DNA of 64,000 nt from NCBI RefSeq assembly GCF_022348085.1, contig NZ_JAKRFN010000026.1, positions 26,791-90,790 on the forward strand. The letters run 5' to 3'. Below, in pieces: positions 50,283-61,313 of this stretch; positions within the stretch are counted from its first letter, which is position 1; each line of letters starts with the position of its first letter. The notes under the pieces were generated by a model, which saw only the letters and a program-made list of their open reading frames with translations, was not told the origin of the DNA and ran no database searches. A program made the position numbers and the translations under genes. Source of the DNA: Mycobacterium sp. PSTR-4-N. Lineage in GTDB: Bacteria; Actinomycetota; Actinomycetes; Mycobacteriales; Mycobacteriaceae.

Positions 50283-51133
50283 GTGTGGCCGGTGGCCCCG
50301 TGACGATGCGCCTGTTGATCGACGATGCCGCGGAGCAGTTGGCAGCCGCCGGGGTCGCATCGCCGAGGGTCGACGCCGAGTTGCTGGCCGCGCACGTTGC
50401 CGGTACCGAGCGGGGACTGCTCGGATTCACCGTTCCGGACACCGACTTCGGGGAACGTTTCGCCGCGTTGGTCGCACGTCGCGCCCAGCGCGTGCCGTTG
50501 CAGCACCTGACGGGCACCGCCGCCTTCGGCCCCGTGTCGGTGCACGTCGGGCCCGGGGTCTTCGTGCCCCGTCCGGAGACCGAGGCGCTGCTGGAATGGG
50601 CGCTGGCTCAGCCGCTGCCCGCCGAGCCGCTGATCGTCGACCTGTGCACCGGTTCGGGCGCGCTGGCGCTGGCGTTGGCGAGCGGCTGCGCGCGCGCCCG
50701 GGTGATCGCGGTCGACGATTCGTCCGATGCTCTCCGCTACGCCCGCCGTAACGCCGCAGGCACCCCGGTGGAGGTGCTGTGCGCCGATGTCACCGCGCCC
50801 GGTCTGCTGGCCGAACTCGACGGCACCGTCGATCTGCTGGTGGCGAATCCGCCCTACATCCCGACCGGCGCGCAGCTGGAACCTGAAGTGGCGCAGTATG
50901 ATCCGTCACGTGCGCTGTTCGGCGGACCGGACGGAATGGCTGTGATCGACCGCATTGTCGACGCCGCCGCCCGCCTCCTGCGGCCGGGCGGCTCGTGTGC
51001 CGTGGAACACGACGACACCACCTCGGCGCGCACCGTGGACGCGTTCACCCGCGCCGGACGGTTCACCGACGTGACGGCTCGACACGACCTCACCGGGCGG
51101 CCACGCTTCGTGACGGCCGTGCGCGCGGAGTGA
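50279..51133 (+). CDS. prmC: Release factor glutamine methyltransferase (HemK)
   Basis: This 284-residue SAM methyltransferase modifies the Gln of the GGQ motif in release factors. It has the SAM-binding region VDLCTGSGALALALASG and the substrate-binding NPPYIP near residue 190. GTG 50279 overlaps prfA; an in-frame ATG at 50306 is an alternative start. Confidence 0.96.
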   Translation: MSVAGGPVTMRLLIDDAAEQLAAAGVASPRVDAELLAAHVAGTERGLLGFTVPDTDFGERFAALVARRAQRVPLQHLTGTAAFGPVSVHVGPGVFVPRPETEALLEWALAQPLPAEPLIVDLCTGSGALALALASGCARARVIAVDDSSDALRYARRNAAGTPVEVLCADVTAPGLLAELDGTVDLLVANPPYIPTGAQLEPEVAQYDPSRALFGGPDGMAVIDRIVDAAARLLRPGGSCAVEHDDTTSARTVDAFTRAGRFTDVTARHDLTGRPRFVTAVRAE

Positions 51134-51146
51134 GAGGCTGGTCTTT

Positions 51147-51809
51147 GTGAGCGAGATGTTCGACTGCGGCGATCCCGAGCAGCGGGAGGCCGGGATCGCG
51201 TCAGCCATCAGCGCGCTCAAGGGTGGCCGCCTGGTGGTGATGCCCACCGACACCGTCTACGGCATCGGGGCTGACGCGTTCGACAGTGCCGCCGTGGCCG
51301 CGTTGCTCGCCGCCAAGGGGCGGGGCCGTGACATGCCGGTCCCCGTGCTGGTCGGCTCCTGGCACACCATCGACGGGCTCGTGTACTCGGTACCGCAGAG
51401 CGCGAAAGAACTGATCCGGGCGTTCTGGCCGGGCGCGTTGAGTCTGGTGGTCCGCCAGGCACCGTCGCTGCAGTGGGATCTCGGCGATGCCAACGGCACC
51501 GTCATGTTGCGCATGCCGCTGCACCCCGTGGCGATCGAACTGCTTCGCGAAGTCGGACCCATGGCCGTGTCGAGCGCGAACATCTCGGGCCGGCCCGCGT
51601 CCGTCACGGCGCAGCAGGCCCGTGAGCAACTCGGCGATCTGGTCGAGGTCTACCTCGACGGCGGACCGGCCGAGCAGCAGGCCGCGTCGACCATCGTCGA
51701 CCTCACCGGGGCGCATCCCCGCGTCCTGCGCCAAGGTCCGGTCTCGGCCGACGCGGTGGCCGGCGTGCTGGGCGTCGAGGCCGCCACGCTGACGGCGCTC
51801 CCGGACTGA
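51147..51809 (+). CDS. Threonylcarbamoyl-AMP synthase (Sua5/YrdC)
   Basis: This 220-residue enzyme makes threonylcarbamoyl adenylate for the t6A modification of ANN-reading tRNAs. The YrdC domain is recognisable from GGRLVVMPTDTVYGIGADAF, RGRDMPVPVLVGSW and MAVSSANISGRPASVTA. GTG 51147 is the start. It lies between prmC and wecA, as in M. tuberculosis Rv1301. Confidence 0.95.
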   Translation: MSEMFDCGDPEQREAGIASAISALKGGRLVVMPTDTVYGIGADAFDSAAVAALLAAKGRGRDMPVPVLVGSWHTIDGLVYSVPQSAKELIRAFWPGALSLVVRQAPSLQWDLGDANGTVMLRMPLHPVAIELLREVGPMAVSSANISGRPASVTAQQAREQLGDLVEVYLDGGPAEQQAASTIVDLTGAHPRVLRQGPVSADAVAGVLGVEAATLTALPD

Positions 51810-51811
51810 TC

Positions 51812-53017
51812 ATGACGACCACCCTGCTGGCACTGACCGACCGCGGAGCAGGGGTGCCGCTGCGTGAACTGGCACTGGTGGGTCTGACCGCTGCGATCAT
51901 CACCTACCTCGCGACCGGCTGGGTGCGCGTGCTGGCCACCCGATGGGGCGCGGTCGCCTATCCCCGCGAACGTGACGTGCACATGCAGCCCACGCCGCGG
52001 ATGGGCGGACTCGCGATGTACGCGGGAGTGGTGTTCGCGGTCCTTCTCGCGTCCCAGCTGCCGGCGCTGACCCGCGGCTTCGTGTACTCCTCCGGCCTGC
52101 CGGCCGTGGTGGTGGCGGGCGGCCTGATCATGGTGGTCGGACTCATCGACGACCGCTGGGGACTCGACGCGTTGACCAAGTTCGCCGGTCAGATCACGGC
52201 GGCGAGCGTGATGGTCACCATGGGCGTGGCGTGGAGCGTGCTCTACATCCCGATCGGCGGGGTCGGCACCATCGTGCTCGACCAGGTCGCATCCATTCTG
52301 CTCACGCTCGCGCTGACCGTTGCGATCGTCAACGCGATGAATTTCGTCGACGGCCTCGACGGGCTGGCCGCCGGCCTCGGATTGATCACCGCGTCGGCGA
52401 TCTGCATCTTCTCCATCGGGCTGCTCCACGACCACGGCGGCGACGTGCTGTTCTATCCGCCCGCGGTGATCTCGGTCGTGCTGGCCGGGGCGTGCCTGGG
52501 CTTCCTGCCGCACAACTTCCACAAGGCCCGGATCTTCATGGGTGACTCCGGGTCGATGCTGATCGGCTTGATGCTCGCGGCCGCCTCCACCACTGCGGCG
52601 GGACCGATCTCGCAGACGGCCTACGGCGCCCGCGACGTGTTCGCCCTGCTGTCGCCGTTCCTGCTCGTGGTCGCGGTGATGTTCGTGCCTGCTCTGGACA
52701 TGCTGTTGGCGATCATCCGGCGGACCCGCGCGGGACTGAGTCCCTTCAGCCCGGACAAGATGCACCTGCATCACCGTCTGCTCGAGATCGGTCATTCGCA
52801 CCGCCGGGTGGTCCTGCTCATCTACGTCTGGGTGGGCATCGTCGCGCTGGGGGCGGCGAGCACGATCTTCTTCGATCCGCGGCACACCGCCGCGGTGATG
52901 GCAGGTGCCATCGTGGTGGCCGGGGTGGTGACACTGATTCCGTTGCTCAGGCGGCGCGACGCCGACGGCGAGGACGTGGTGGGAAGCGCTGCAGACCCGA
53001 TATACGACAAAAAGTAG
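51812..53017 (+). CDS. wecA: Decaprenyl-phosphate GlcNAc-1-phosphate transferase
   Basis: This 401-residue polytopic membrane enzyme of the MraY/WecA family transfers GlcNAc-1-phosphate to decaprenyl phosphate, the first step of the arabinogalactan linker. About eleven membrane helices are visible. The conserved acidic motifs are VGLIDDRWGLDALTKF, NFVDGLDGLAAG and MGDSGSML, with the cytoplasmic basic loop PDKMHLHHRLLEIGHSHRR. ATG 51812 is two bases after the sua5-type gene stop. Confidence 0.95.
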   Translation: MTTTLLALTDRGAGVPLRELALVGLTAAIITYLATGWVRVLATRWGAVAYPRERDVHMQPTPRMGGLAMYAGVVFAVLLASQLPALTRGFVYSSGLPAVVVAGGLIMVVGLIDDRWGLDALTKFAGQITAASVMVTMGVAWSVLYIPIGGVGTIVLDQVASILLTLALTVAIVNAMNFVDGLDGLAAGLGLITASAICIFSIGLLHDHGGDVLFYPPAVISVVLAGACLGFLPHNFHKARIFMGDSGSMLIGLMLAAASTTAAGPISQTAYGARDVFALLSPFLLVVAVMFVPALDMLLAIIRRTRAGLSPFSPDKMHLHHRLLEIGHSHRRVVLLIYVWVGIVALGAASTIFFDPRHTAAVMAGAIVVAGVVTLIPLLRRRDADGEDVVGSAADPIYDKK

Positions 53018-53279
53018 TAGGCCCCCTTTTTGGGCTCTCACCATGTGTTAGGGTTCAGTTAGAACCCGAAAAAACCTCGCGGGTTGCCGGCCTCCGAACC
53101 ATTGGTTCCCAGATTCCTGGGTACCGATCGGGGCGGACACACGACCGACAGATCAACCGATTCAGGAGCTACCTCTTGGGTGATTCCCGCGCGCCCGTCG
53201 CCCTCCGATACGCTACGGACGCTCACAGGAATAACGAGACGACGCTCACACGACACGACCGCGGGATTGAGGTGACGCA
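53018..53279. other. Gap before the ATP synthase operon, with hairpin
   Basis: No gene in this 262-base gap. GGGTTC (53051-53056) and GAACCC (53062-53067) form a 6-base stem with a 5-base loop followed by GAAAAAACC, and just before it lies a TTTTT-interrupted GGCCC/GGGC stem. These may end the wecA transcript. The atp operon promoter must lie in the remaining ~200 bases, but no consensus was assigned with confidence. Confidence 0.4.
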
Positions 53280-53753
53280 GTGACGACGCCAGCGCAGGAC
53301 GCGCCGTTGGTGTTCCCGTCCGTGGCTTTCCGGCCGGTTCGTCTGCTCGTGATCTGCGCGGCCGTCTCCGGGCTCATCACCGTCGCCGCGGCCCTGGTCG
53401 GCTACCCGCTGTTCGGTGCGTTCTTCGCGATCGGCATGGCGCTGGGCCTGACCAACGCGCTGATGGTGCGCCGCGCGGTCGAGTCCATCACCGCCGACGA
53501 CCATCCGCTCAAGAAGAAGATGGCGCTGAACTCGGCGTCCCGGCTGCTGGCGATCACCGTCGTCGGGCTCACCATTGCGTTCGTCTTTCGCCCGATGGGC
53601 CTCGGCGTGCTGTTCGGTCTGGCACTGTTCCAGGTGGTTCTCGTCATGAGCACCTCCCTGCCCGTTCTCAAGAAGCTGCGCGCCGGTGACCCCGACACCC
53701 AAGCCGGCGCAGCGGCCCCCGCTGCTGACACCTCGACGCCCACCGACGGATAG
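53280..53753 (+). CDS. atpI: ATP synthase-associated membrane protein (AtpI-like)
   Basis: This 157-residue protein has four hydrophobic segments in hairpin pairs (residues about 18-40, 42-58, 78-95, 100-118). It occupies the position of M. tuberculosis Rv1303 directly before atpB. It is presumed to aid c-ring assembly or Mg2+ supply, as proposed for AtpI proteins. GTG 53280 is the start; it ends 20 bases before atpB. Confidence 0.85.
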   Translation: MTTPAQDAPLVFPSVAFRPVRLLVICAAVSGLITVAAALVGYPLFGAFFAIGMALGLTNALMVRRAVESITADDHPLKKKMALNSASRLLAITVVGLTIAFVFRPMGLGVLFGLALFQVVLVMSTSLPVLKKLRAGDPDTQAGAAAPAADTSTPTDG

Positions 53754-53773
53754 CTTCAAGGACTGATACGTAG

Positions 53774-54583
53774 ATGAACCAGAGCGTGCTCGCCCTCGAG
53801 GTCGGTCACCACATCGAGCAGAAGTGGTTCGGCCTGACGGTCAACGTGGACACCGTGCTGTCGACCGCCATCGCCGGCGTCATCGTGATCGCGCTGGCGT
53901 TCTTCCTGCGCGCCAAGGTCACCTCGACCGGCGTCCCCGGCGGAGTGCAGCTGTTCTTCGAGGCGATCACCATCCAGATGCGCAACCAGGTGGAGAGCGC
54001 GATCGGGATGCGCATCGCGCCCTTCGTACTGCCGCTGGCCGTGGCGCTGTTCTGCTTCATCCTGTTCGCCAACTGGCTGTCGGTGCTGCCCGTGCAGTAC
54101 ACCGATTCCGAGGGCGTCACCACCGAACTGATCAAGCCGCCGGCCTCGGACATCAACTTCGTGCTGGCGCTGGCCCTGTTCGTGTTCCTCTGTTACCACG
54201 CAGCGGGCGTGTGGCGCCGCGGCGTCATCGGCCACCCCATCAAGGTCGCCAAGGGCCACGTCGCCTTCCTCGCGCCGATCAACATCGTCGAAGAGATCGC
54301 CAAGCCGATCTCGCTGTCACTGCGACTCTTCGGCAACATCTTCGCCGGCGGCATCATGGTCGGACTGATCGCGTTGTTCCCGGCCTGGATCTTGTGGCTG
54401 CCCAACGCCATCTGGAAATCGTTCGACCTGTTCATCGGCCTCATCCAGGCGTTCATCTTCGCTCTGCTGACGATCCTGTACTTCGGACAGTCGATGGAGC
54501 TCGACCACGACGACCACGACACCGGACACGACTCCAAGGAAGAGTCCGACCACGCCAAGCAGGGCGCGGCCGCGGCTCACTGA
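53774..54583 (+). CDS. atpB: ATP synthase F0 subunit a
   Basis: This 269-residue membrane subunit forms the proton half-channels. The essential Arg is in LSLRLFGNIFAGG near residue 180, and the first part has the mycobacterial start QSVLALEVGHHIEQKWFGLTV. The C-terminus is an acidic His/Asp tail (LDHDDHDTGHDSKEE). Its stop is 71 bases before atpE. Confidence 0.97.
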   Translation: MNQSVLALEVGHHIEQKWFGLTVNVDTVLSTAIAGVIVIALAFFLRAKVTSTGVPGGVQLFFEAITIQMRNQVESAIGMRIAPFVLPLAVALFCFILFANWLSVLPVQYTDSEGVTTELIKPPASDINFVLALALFVFLCYHAAGVWRRGVIGHPIKVAKGHVAFLAPINIVEEIAKPISLSLRLFGNIFAGGIMVGLIALFPAWILWLPNAIWKSFDLFIGLIQAFIFALLTILYFGQSMELDHDDHDTGHDSKEESDHAKQGAAAAH

Positions 54584-54654
54584 GACCAGCAGTACCCGTT
54601 AGACCCAACAGAACCTGGCGACAACCGACAGCCAGTTATCAAGGAGGATAAGTA

Positions 54655-54903
54655 ATGGATCCCACTATCGCTGCAGGCGCGCTCATCGGCGGTGGTCTGA
54701 TCATGGCCGGCGGCGCGATCGGCGCAGGCATCGGTGACGGCATCGCCGGTAACGCCCTGATCTCGGGCATCGCCCGGCAGCCGGAGGCACAGGGTCGGCT
54801 GTTCACCCCGTTCTTCATCACGGTCGGTCTGGTCGAGGCGGCCTACTTCATCAACCTGGCCTTCATGGCGCTGTTCGTGTTCGCCACCCCGGTCGGCGGC
54901 TAA
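54655..54903 (+). CDS. atpE: ATP synthase F0 subunit c
   Basis: This 82-residue proteolipid forms the c-ring. Two helices flank the loop ARQPEAQG, and the proton-carrying Glu61 is in LVEAAYF. Asp28, Glu61, Ala63 and Ile66, the positions linked to bedaquiline binding, all have the susceptible mycobacterial residue. Start ATG 54655 is preceded by AAGGAGG (54641-54647) at ideal spacing, in line with the high copy number of this subunit. Confidence 0.98.
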   Translation: MDPTIAAGALIGGGLIMAGGAIGAGIGDGIAGNALISGIARQPEAQGRLFTPFFITVGLVEAAYFINLAFMALFVFATPVGG

Positions 54904-54912
54904 CTCGTCGTC

Positions 54913-55422
54913 ATGGGTGATACCACCGCACGGGTCTTGGCAGCCGAAGAAGGAGGCGGGGGGACCAGTAACTTCCTGATCCCCAACGGCACCTTCTTCT
55001 TCGTCCTGCTCATCTTCCTGATCGTGCTCGGCGTGATCTGGAAATGGGTGGTGCCTCCGGTGAGCAAGGTGTTGGCCGAGCGCGAGGCGATGCTCGCCAA
55101 GACCGCTGCCGACAACCGGAAGGCCGCCGAGCTGACGGCGGCTGCCCAGGCGGATTACGAAGAGACCATGGCCAAGGCGCGCAGTGAGGCGGCGTCGATC
55201 CGCGACGAGGCCCGCGCAGAAGGTCGCCAGGTGGTCGACGAGGCCAGAACCGAGGCCGGTAACGAGGTGTCGGAGAAGCTGCAGTCGGCCAACGCCGAAC
55301 TGGAGCGCAACGCGGCGTCGACCAACGAGGAGTTGCAGTCGTCGGTCGACGGTCTGTCGGCCACCCTGGCCAGTCGCATCCTCGGCGTCGACGTCAACGG
55401 CACTGCGAGCGAGAGGCGCTGA
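54913..55422 (+). CDS. atpF: ATP synthase F0 subunit b
   Basis: This 169-residue subunit has one N-terminal membrane helix (FFFVLLIFLIVLGVIWKWVV) and a long charged stalk helix with the coiled-coil heptads characteristic of the family. It forms the peripheral stalk with the b-delta fusion. ATG 54913 lies nine bases after atpE. Its stop overlaps the next start by one base. Confidence 0.96.
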   Translation: MGDTTARVLAAEEGGGGTSNFLIPNGTFFFVLLIFLIVLGVIWKWVVPPVSKVLAEREAMLAKTAADNRKAAELTAAAQADYEETMAKARSEAASIRDEARAEGRQVVDEARTEAGNEVSEKLQSANAELERNAASTNEELQSSVDGLSATLASRILGVDVNGTASERR

Positions 55423-56759
55423 TGTCCACCTTCATCGGACAGCTGGTCGGATTCGTGATCATCGTGGCGATCATCGTCAAATGGGTGGTCCCGCCGGTGC
55501 GCAAGCTGATGAACACCCAGCAGGAAGCGGTGCGCGCCGCGCTCATGGAGAGCAAGGCCGCCGCCGACAAGCTGGCGAATGCCGACGCCGAACACGCCAA
55601 GGCCGTCGAAGAAGCAAAGAGCCGCGGTGAGAAGCTGACGGAGGAGGCCCGCGCCGACTCGTCACGGATTGCCGAGCACCTGCGCGAACAAGCGGGCACC
55701 GAAGCCGAGCGCATCAAAGCGCAAGGCGATCAACAGGTCTCGCTGTTGCGGCAGCAGACCATCCGTGAGCTGCGCCAGCAGCTGGGGTTGGAATCGGTGG
55801 CCAAGGCCGAGCAGATCATCCGCGACCAGCTCGCCGACAACGAGGCGCAGGCTGCCTCGGTGGACCGCTTCCTCGACGAGCTCGACGACATGGCACCGTC
55901 GCCGGCGGTCCTCGAGGCCGGTGCCCCGCTCACACTGCGCGCCGCCAGCCGCGAGGCGCTCGCCGAGGTCGTCAAGAAGTTCGAGTCGGTCGCCGACGGC
56001 GCCGATGCGGACGCGCTGACGACGCTCGCCGAGGAGCTGACCTCGGTTGCCGCGCTCCTGACCGAGGAGCACGCGCTCAACACCCACCTCGCCGAGCCGA
56101 CCGACGACTCGGCCGCCAAGGAGCGTCTGGTCGAGCGGCTGTTCGGCGACAAGCTCAGTGCAACAACGGTTGATCTGCTCAAAACCGCTGTGGCGCAGCG
56201 CTGGTCGACCGACGGCAACCTCGTGGATGCCCTCGAGCACGTCGCCCGACTCGCGCTGCTGGTCCGCTCGGAGCGCGACGAGCAGAGCGAAGAGGTCGAG
56301 GAGCAGCTGTTCCGTGTGGGCCGTGTGCTCGACGCGGAGTCGCGGCTCAACCGGCTGCTGTCCGATCCGACGGTGCCGGCCGACAAGCGGATCGAGCTGC
56401 TGAACAAGGTCGTCGAAGCCGGCGGGGGAGTCAACGACACCACCGCGGCGCTGCTGGCTCAGACCGTGCGGTTGCTCCGCGGCGATCTCGCCGACGCAGC
56501 AGTCGCCGACCTGGCCGAGTTGGCGGTGTCCCGCCGCGGCGAGGCGGTCGCGCAGGTGACGGCCGCGACCGAGATCAGCGACGCGCAGCGCACCCGTCTC
56601 ACCGAGGTGCTGAGCCGCATCTACGGCACCGAGGTGTCGGTGCAGCTCGAGATCGACCCCGACATCCTCGGAGGTCTGCTCATCACCGTCGGCGAAGAGG
56701 TCATCGACGGATCCATCTCCTCCCGGTTGGCAGCGGCCCGCACGGGCCTGCCGGACTGA
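55422..56759 (+). CDS. atpFH: ATP synthase subunit b-delta fusion
   Basis: This 445-residue protein joins a second b-type stalk (membrane helix FIGQLVGFVIIVAIIVKWVV, long coiled coil to about residue 170) to a complete delta subunit (from about residue 260, ending IDGSISSRLAAARTGLPD). The fused architecture is specific to mycobacteria and relatives. It couples F1 to the stator. Standard length for the group. Confidence 0.97.
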   Translation: MSTFIGQLVGFVIIVAIIVKWVVPPVRKLMNTQQEAVRAALMESKAAADKLANADAEHAKAVEEAKSRGEKLTEEARADSSRIAEHLREQAGTEAERIKAQGDQQVSLLRQQTIRELRQQLGLESVAKAEQIIRDQLADNEAQAASVDRFLDELDDMAPSPAVLEAGAPLTLRAASREALAEVVKKFESVADGADADALTTLAEELTSVAALLTEEHALNTHLAEPTDDSAAKERLVERLFGDKLSATTVDLLKTAVAQRWSTDGNLVDALEHVARLALLVRSERDEQSEEVEEQLFRVGRVLDAESRLNRLLSDPTVPADKRIELLNKVVEAGGGVNDTTAALLAQTVRLLRGDLADAAVADLAELAVSRRGEAVAQVTAATEISDAQRTRLTEVLSRIYGTEVSVQLEIDPDILGGLLITVGEEVIDGSISSRLAAARTGLPD

Positions 56760-56808
56760 CCGGCCCAGCACTCCCAGCAACGAAACACGAAGGCAGGAAG
56801 ACGAACCC

Positions 56809-58449
56809 ATGGCAGAGTTGACAATCTCGGCTTCTGACATCGAGGGCGCGATCGAGGACTACGTCTCCTCCTTCGCCGCCGACTCCGACCGTGAAGAGAT
56901 CGGCACGGTCGTCGACGCGGGTGACGGCATCGCCCACGTCGAGGGCCTGCCCTCGGTCATGACCCAGGAGCTGCTCGAGTTCCCCGGCGGCGTGCTCGGT
57001 GTCGCGCTGAACCTCGACGAGCACACCGTCGGCGCCGTGATCCTCGGCGAGTTCGGAAAGATCGAAGAAGGCCAGCAGGTCAAGCGCACCGGCGAGGTGC
57101 TGTCCGTGCCCGTCGGCGACAAGTTCCTGGGCCGCGTCATCAACCCGCTGGGCGAGCCGATCGACGGCCAGGGCGACATCGAGGCCGACGGCCGTCGCGC
57201 CCTCGAGCTGCAGGCGCCGTCGGTGGTGCAGCGCCAGGGCGTGTCCGAGCCGCTGCAGACCGGTATCAAAGCCATCGACAGCCAGACCCCGATCGGCCGT
57301 GGCCAGCGCCAGCTCATCATCGGTGACCGCAAGACCGGTAAGACTGCGGTCGCGGTCGACACGATCCTCAACCAGCGTGAGGCCTGGGAGACCGGCGACC
57401 CGAGCAAGCAGGTGCGCTGCGTCTACGTCGCGATCGGCCAGAAGGGCACCACGATCGCCTCGGTGAAGCGGGCCCTCGAAGAGGGTGGCGCGATGGAGTA
57501 CACCACCATCGTCGCCGCGCCCGCGTCCGATGCCGCCGGCTTCAAATGGCTTGCGCCGTACACCGGTTCGGCCATCGGCCAGCACTGGATGTACGACGGC
57601 AAGCACGTGCTGATCGTGTTCGACGATCTGTCGAAGCAGGCCGACGCCTACCGCGCGATCTCGCTGCTGCTGCGCCGCCCGCCGGGCCGCGAGGCGTTCC
57701 CCGGCGACGTGTTCTACCTGCACTCGCGGTTGCTCGAGCGCTGCGCGAAGCTGTCCGACGAGCTCGGCGGCGGCTCGATGACCGGTCTGCCGATCATCGA
57801 GACCAAGGCCAACGACATCTCGGCGTTCATCCCCACCAACGTCATCTCGATCACCGACGGCCAGTGCTTCCTGGAGTCCGACCTGTTCAACCAGGGTGTG
57901 CGCCCGGCCATCAACGTCGGTGTGTCGGTGTCGCGCGTCGGTGGCGCCGCCCAGATCAAGGCGATGAAGGAGGTGGCGGGCTCGCTGCGTCTGGAGCTGT
58001 CGCAGTACCGCGAGCTCGAGTCCTTCGCCGCCTTCGCCTCTGACCTGGACGCCGCGTCCAAGGCCCAGCTGGACCGCGGCGCGCGCCTGGTCGAGCTGCT
58101 CAAGCAGCCGCAGTACACGCCGTACCCCGTCGAGGACCAGGTCATCGCGATCTTCCTCGGCACCGGCGGGCACCTCGACTCGGTTCCGGTCGAAGACGTC
58201 GCGCGCTTCGAGTCCGAGCTGCTCGAGCACATCAAGGGCTCGCACAGCGAGATCCTCGACAACATCCGGGAGAGCAAGAAGTTCCCGGAAGAGGAGCAGG
58301 ACAAGGTCTCCGACATCATCAACGAGTTCAAGAAGGGCTTCTCCGCCACGGACGGAAGCTCGGTCGCGGTCGACGACAAGACCGAGGCGATGGACGAAGA
58401 AGACGTCGAGAAAGAGTCCGTCAAGGTCCGCAAGCCGGCCAAGAAGTAA
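56809..58449 (+). CDS. atpA: ATP synthase F1 subunit alpha
   Basis: This 546-residue subunit has the P-loop GDRKTGKT near residue 171 and the family block PAINVGVSVSRVGG. It has a C-terminal extension of about 35 residues beyond the usual end (from SATDGSSVAVDD to VRKPAKK), which in mycobacteria helps to suppress ATP hydrolysis. ATG 56809 with GGCAGGAAG upstream. Confidence 0.98.
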   Translation: MAELTISASDIEGAIEDYVSSFAADSDREEIGTVVDAGDGIAHVEGLPSVMTQELLEFPGGVLGVALNLDEHTVGAVILGEFGKIEEGQQVKRTGEVLSVPVGDKFLGRVINPLGEPIDGQGDIEADGRRALELQAPSVVQRQGVSEPLQTGIKAIDSQTPIGRGQRQLIIGDRKTGKTAVAVDTILNQREAWETGDPSKQVRCVYVAIGQKGTTIASVKRALEEGGAMEYTTIVAAPASDAAGFKWLAPYTGSAIGQHWMYDGKHVLIVFDDLSKQADAYRAISLLLRRPPGREAFPGDVFYLHSRLLERCAKLSDELGGGSMTGLPIIETKANDISAFIPTNVISITDGQCFLESDLFNQGVRPAINVGVSVSRVGGAAQIKAMKEVAGSLRLELSQYRELESFAAFASDLDAASKAQLDRGARLVELLKQPQYTPYPVEDQVIAIFLGTGGHLDSVPVEDVARFESELLEHIKGSHSEILDNIRESKKFPEEEQDKVSDIINEFKKGFSATDGSSVAVDDKTEAMDEEDVEKESVKVRKPAKK

Positions 58450-58490
58450 GACCGACAACGACGTTGGACCGAAAGGGTCTGGAGAGCTAG

Positions 58491-59420
58491 ATGGCTGCAA
58501 CACTGCGCGAGCTTCGGGGGCGTATCCGTTCCGCCGGGTCGATCAAGAAGATCACCAAGGCCCAGGAACTGATCGCGACCTCGCGAATCTCGAAGGCGCA
58601 GGCCCGAGTCGAGGCGGCTCGGCCCTACAGCACCGAGATCACCAACATGCTGACCGAGCTGGCCAGCGCCAGCGCGCTGGATCATCCGCTGCTCGTCGAG
58701 CGGGAGAACCGTCGCCGGGCCGGTGTGCTGGTGGTGTCCTCGGACCGCGGCTTGTGCGGGGCGTACAACGCCAACGTGCTGCGGCAGTCCGAGGAGCTCT
58801 TCGCCCTGCTGCGTGAGGAGGGCAAGGACCCCGTGCTCTACGTCGTCGGGCGTAAGGCGTTGGGCTACTTCAACTTCCGCCAGCGCGATGTCGTCGAGTC
58901 CTGGACCGGGTTCTCCGAGCGACCCGACTACGAGAACGCCAAGGAGATCGCCGAGACCCTGGTGTCGGCGTTCATGGCGGGAGCCGACGACGACGGTGAC
59001 GATGCCGGCGCAGACGGCGTGCTCGGCGTCGACGAACTCCACATCGTGTTCACCGAGTTCAAGTCGATGCTCTCGCAGAGCGCGGCGGCGCGCCGGATCG
59101 CCCCGATGGTCGTCGAGTACGTCGAAGACGACCGTCCCGAGGACGGTCCGCGCACCTTGTTCACGTTCGAGCCCAACGCTGAAACGCTGTTCGACGCACT
59201 GCTGCCGCGCTACGTGGCCACCCGCGTCTACGCCGCGTTGCTCGAGGCGGCGGCCTCGGAGTCGGCGTCACGCCGACGGGCCATGAAGTCGGCCACCGAC
59301 AACGCCGACGATCTGATCAAGTCCCTCACGCTGGCGGCCAACCGCGAGCGGCAGGCACAGATCACCCAGGAAATCAGCGAGATCGTCGGCGGCGCCAACG
59401 CGCTGGCCGACGCCAAATGA
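58491..59420 (+). CDS. atpG: ATP synthase F1 subunit gamma
   Basis: This 309-residue rotor shaft subunit has the two terminal helices (TLRELRGRIRSAGSIKKITK and the closing QAQITQEISEIVGG) that form the coiled coil. It carries an acidic loop near residue 165 (ADDDGDDAGADG) that matches the mycobacterium-specific insertion. ATG 58491. Confidence 0.97.
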   Translation: MAATLRELRGRIRSAGSIKKITKAQELIATSRISKAQARVEAARPYSTEITNMLTELASASALDHPLLVERENRRRAGVLVVSSDRGLCGAYNANVLRQSEELFALLREEGKDPVLYVVGRKALGYFNFRQRDVVESWTGFSERPDYENAKEIAETLVSAFMAGADDDGDDAGADGVLGVDELHIVFTEFKSMLSQSAAARRIAPMVVEYVEDDRPEDGPRTLFTFEPNAETLFDALLPRYVATRVYAALLEAAASESASRRRAMKSATDNADDLIKSLTLAANRERQAQITQEISEIVGGANALADAK

Positions 59421-59453
59421 CCTCCAGCAGCATCGGTTAGGAAGCGAAGAAAA

Positions 59454-60905
<1,452 letters not shown>

Positions 60906-60941
60906 TGACGCGAGTGACTGTTCCGGGAAAGGTGGTGTGAC

Positions 60942-61307
60942 ATGGCGGAGATGAACGTCGAGATCGTCGCCGTCGAGCGTGAACTGTGGAAGGGCGAGGC
61001 GTCCTTCCTGTTCACTCGCACCACCGCCGGGGAGATCGGCATCCTGCCGCGGCACATCCCACTCGTCGCGCAGCTCGTCGACGACGCGATGGTGCGCGTC
61101 GAGCGGGACGGCGAGGACGATCTGCGGATCGCGGTCGACGGCGGATTCCTGTCCGTGACGGAAGAGACCGTCCGGATTCTGGTCGAGAACGCGCAGTTCG
61201 AGTCCGAGATCAACAGCGACGAGGCCAAGCAGGATTCCGAGTCCGACGACGAGCGGACGGCGGCATGGGGCAGGGCGCGGCTGCGCGCCCTCGGCCAGCT
61301 GGACTGA
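60942..61307 (+). CDS. atpC: ATP synthase F1 subunit epsilon
   Basis: This 121-residue subunit has the N-terminal beta sandwich (VEIVAVERELWKGEA, GEIGILPRHIPLVAQL) and a C-terminal helix (TAAWGRARLRALGQLD) shorter than in most bacteria, as known for mycobacteria. It regulates hydrolysis and couples rotation. ATG 60942. Confidence 0.97.
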   Translation: MAEMNVEIVAVERELWKGEASFLFTRTTAGEIGILPRHIPLVAQLVDDAMVRVERDGEDDLRIAVDGGFLSVTEETVRILVENAQFESEINSDEAKQDSESDDERTAAWGRARLRALGQLD

Positions 61308-61313
61308 CCGGCG

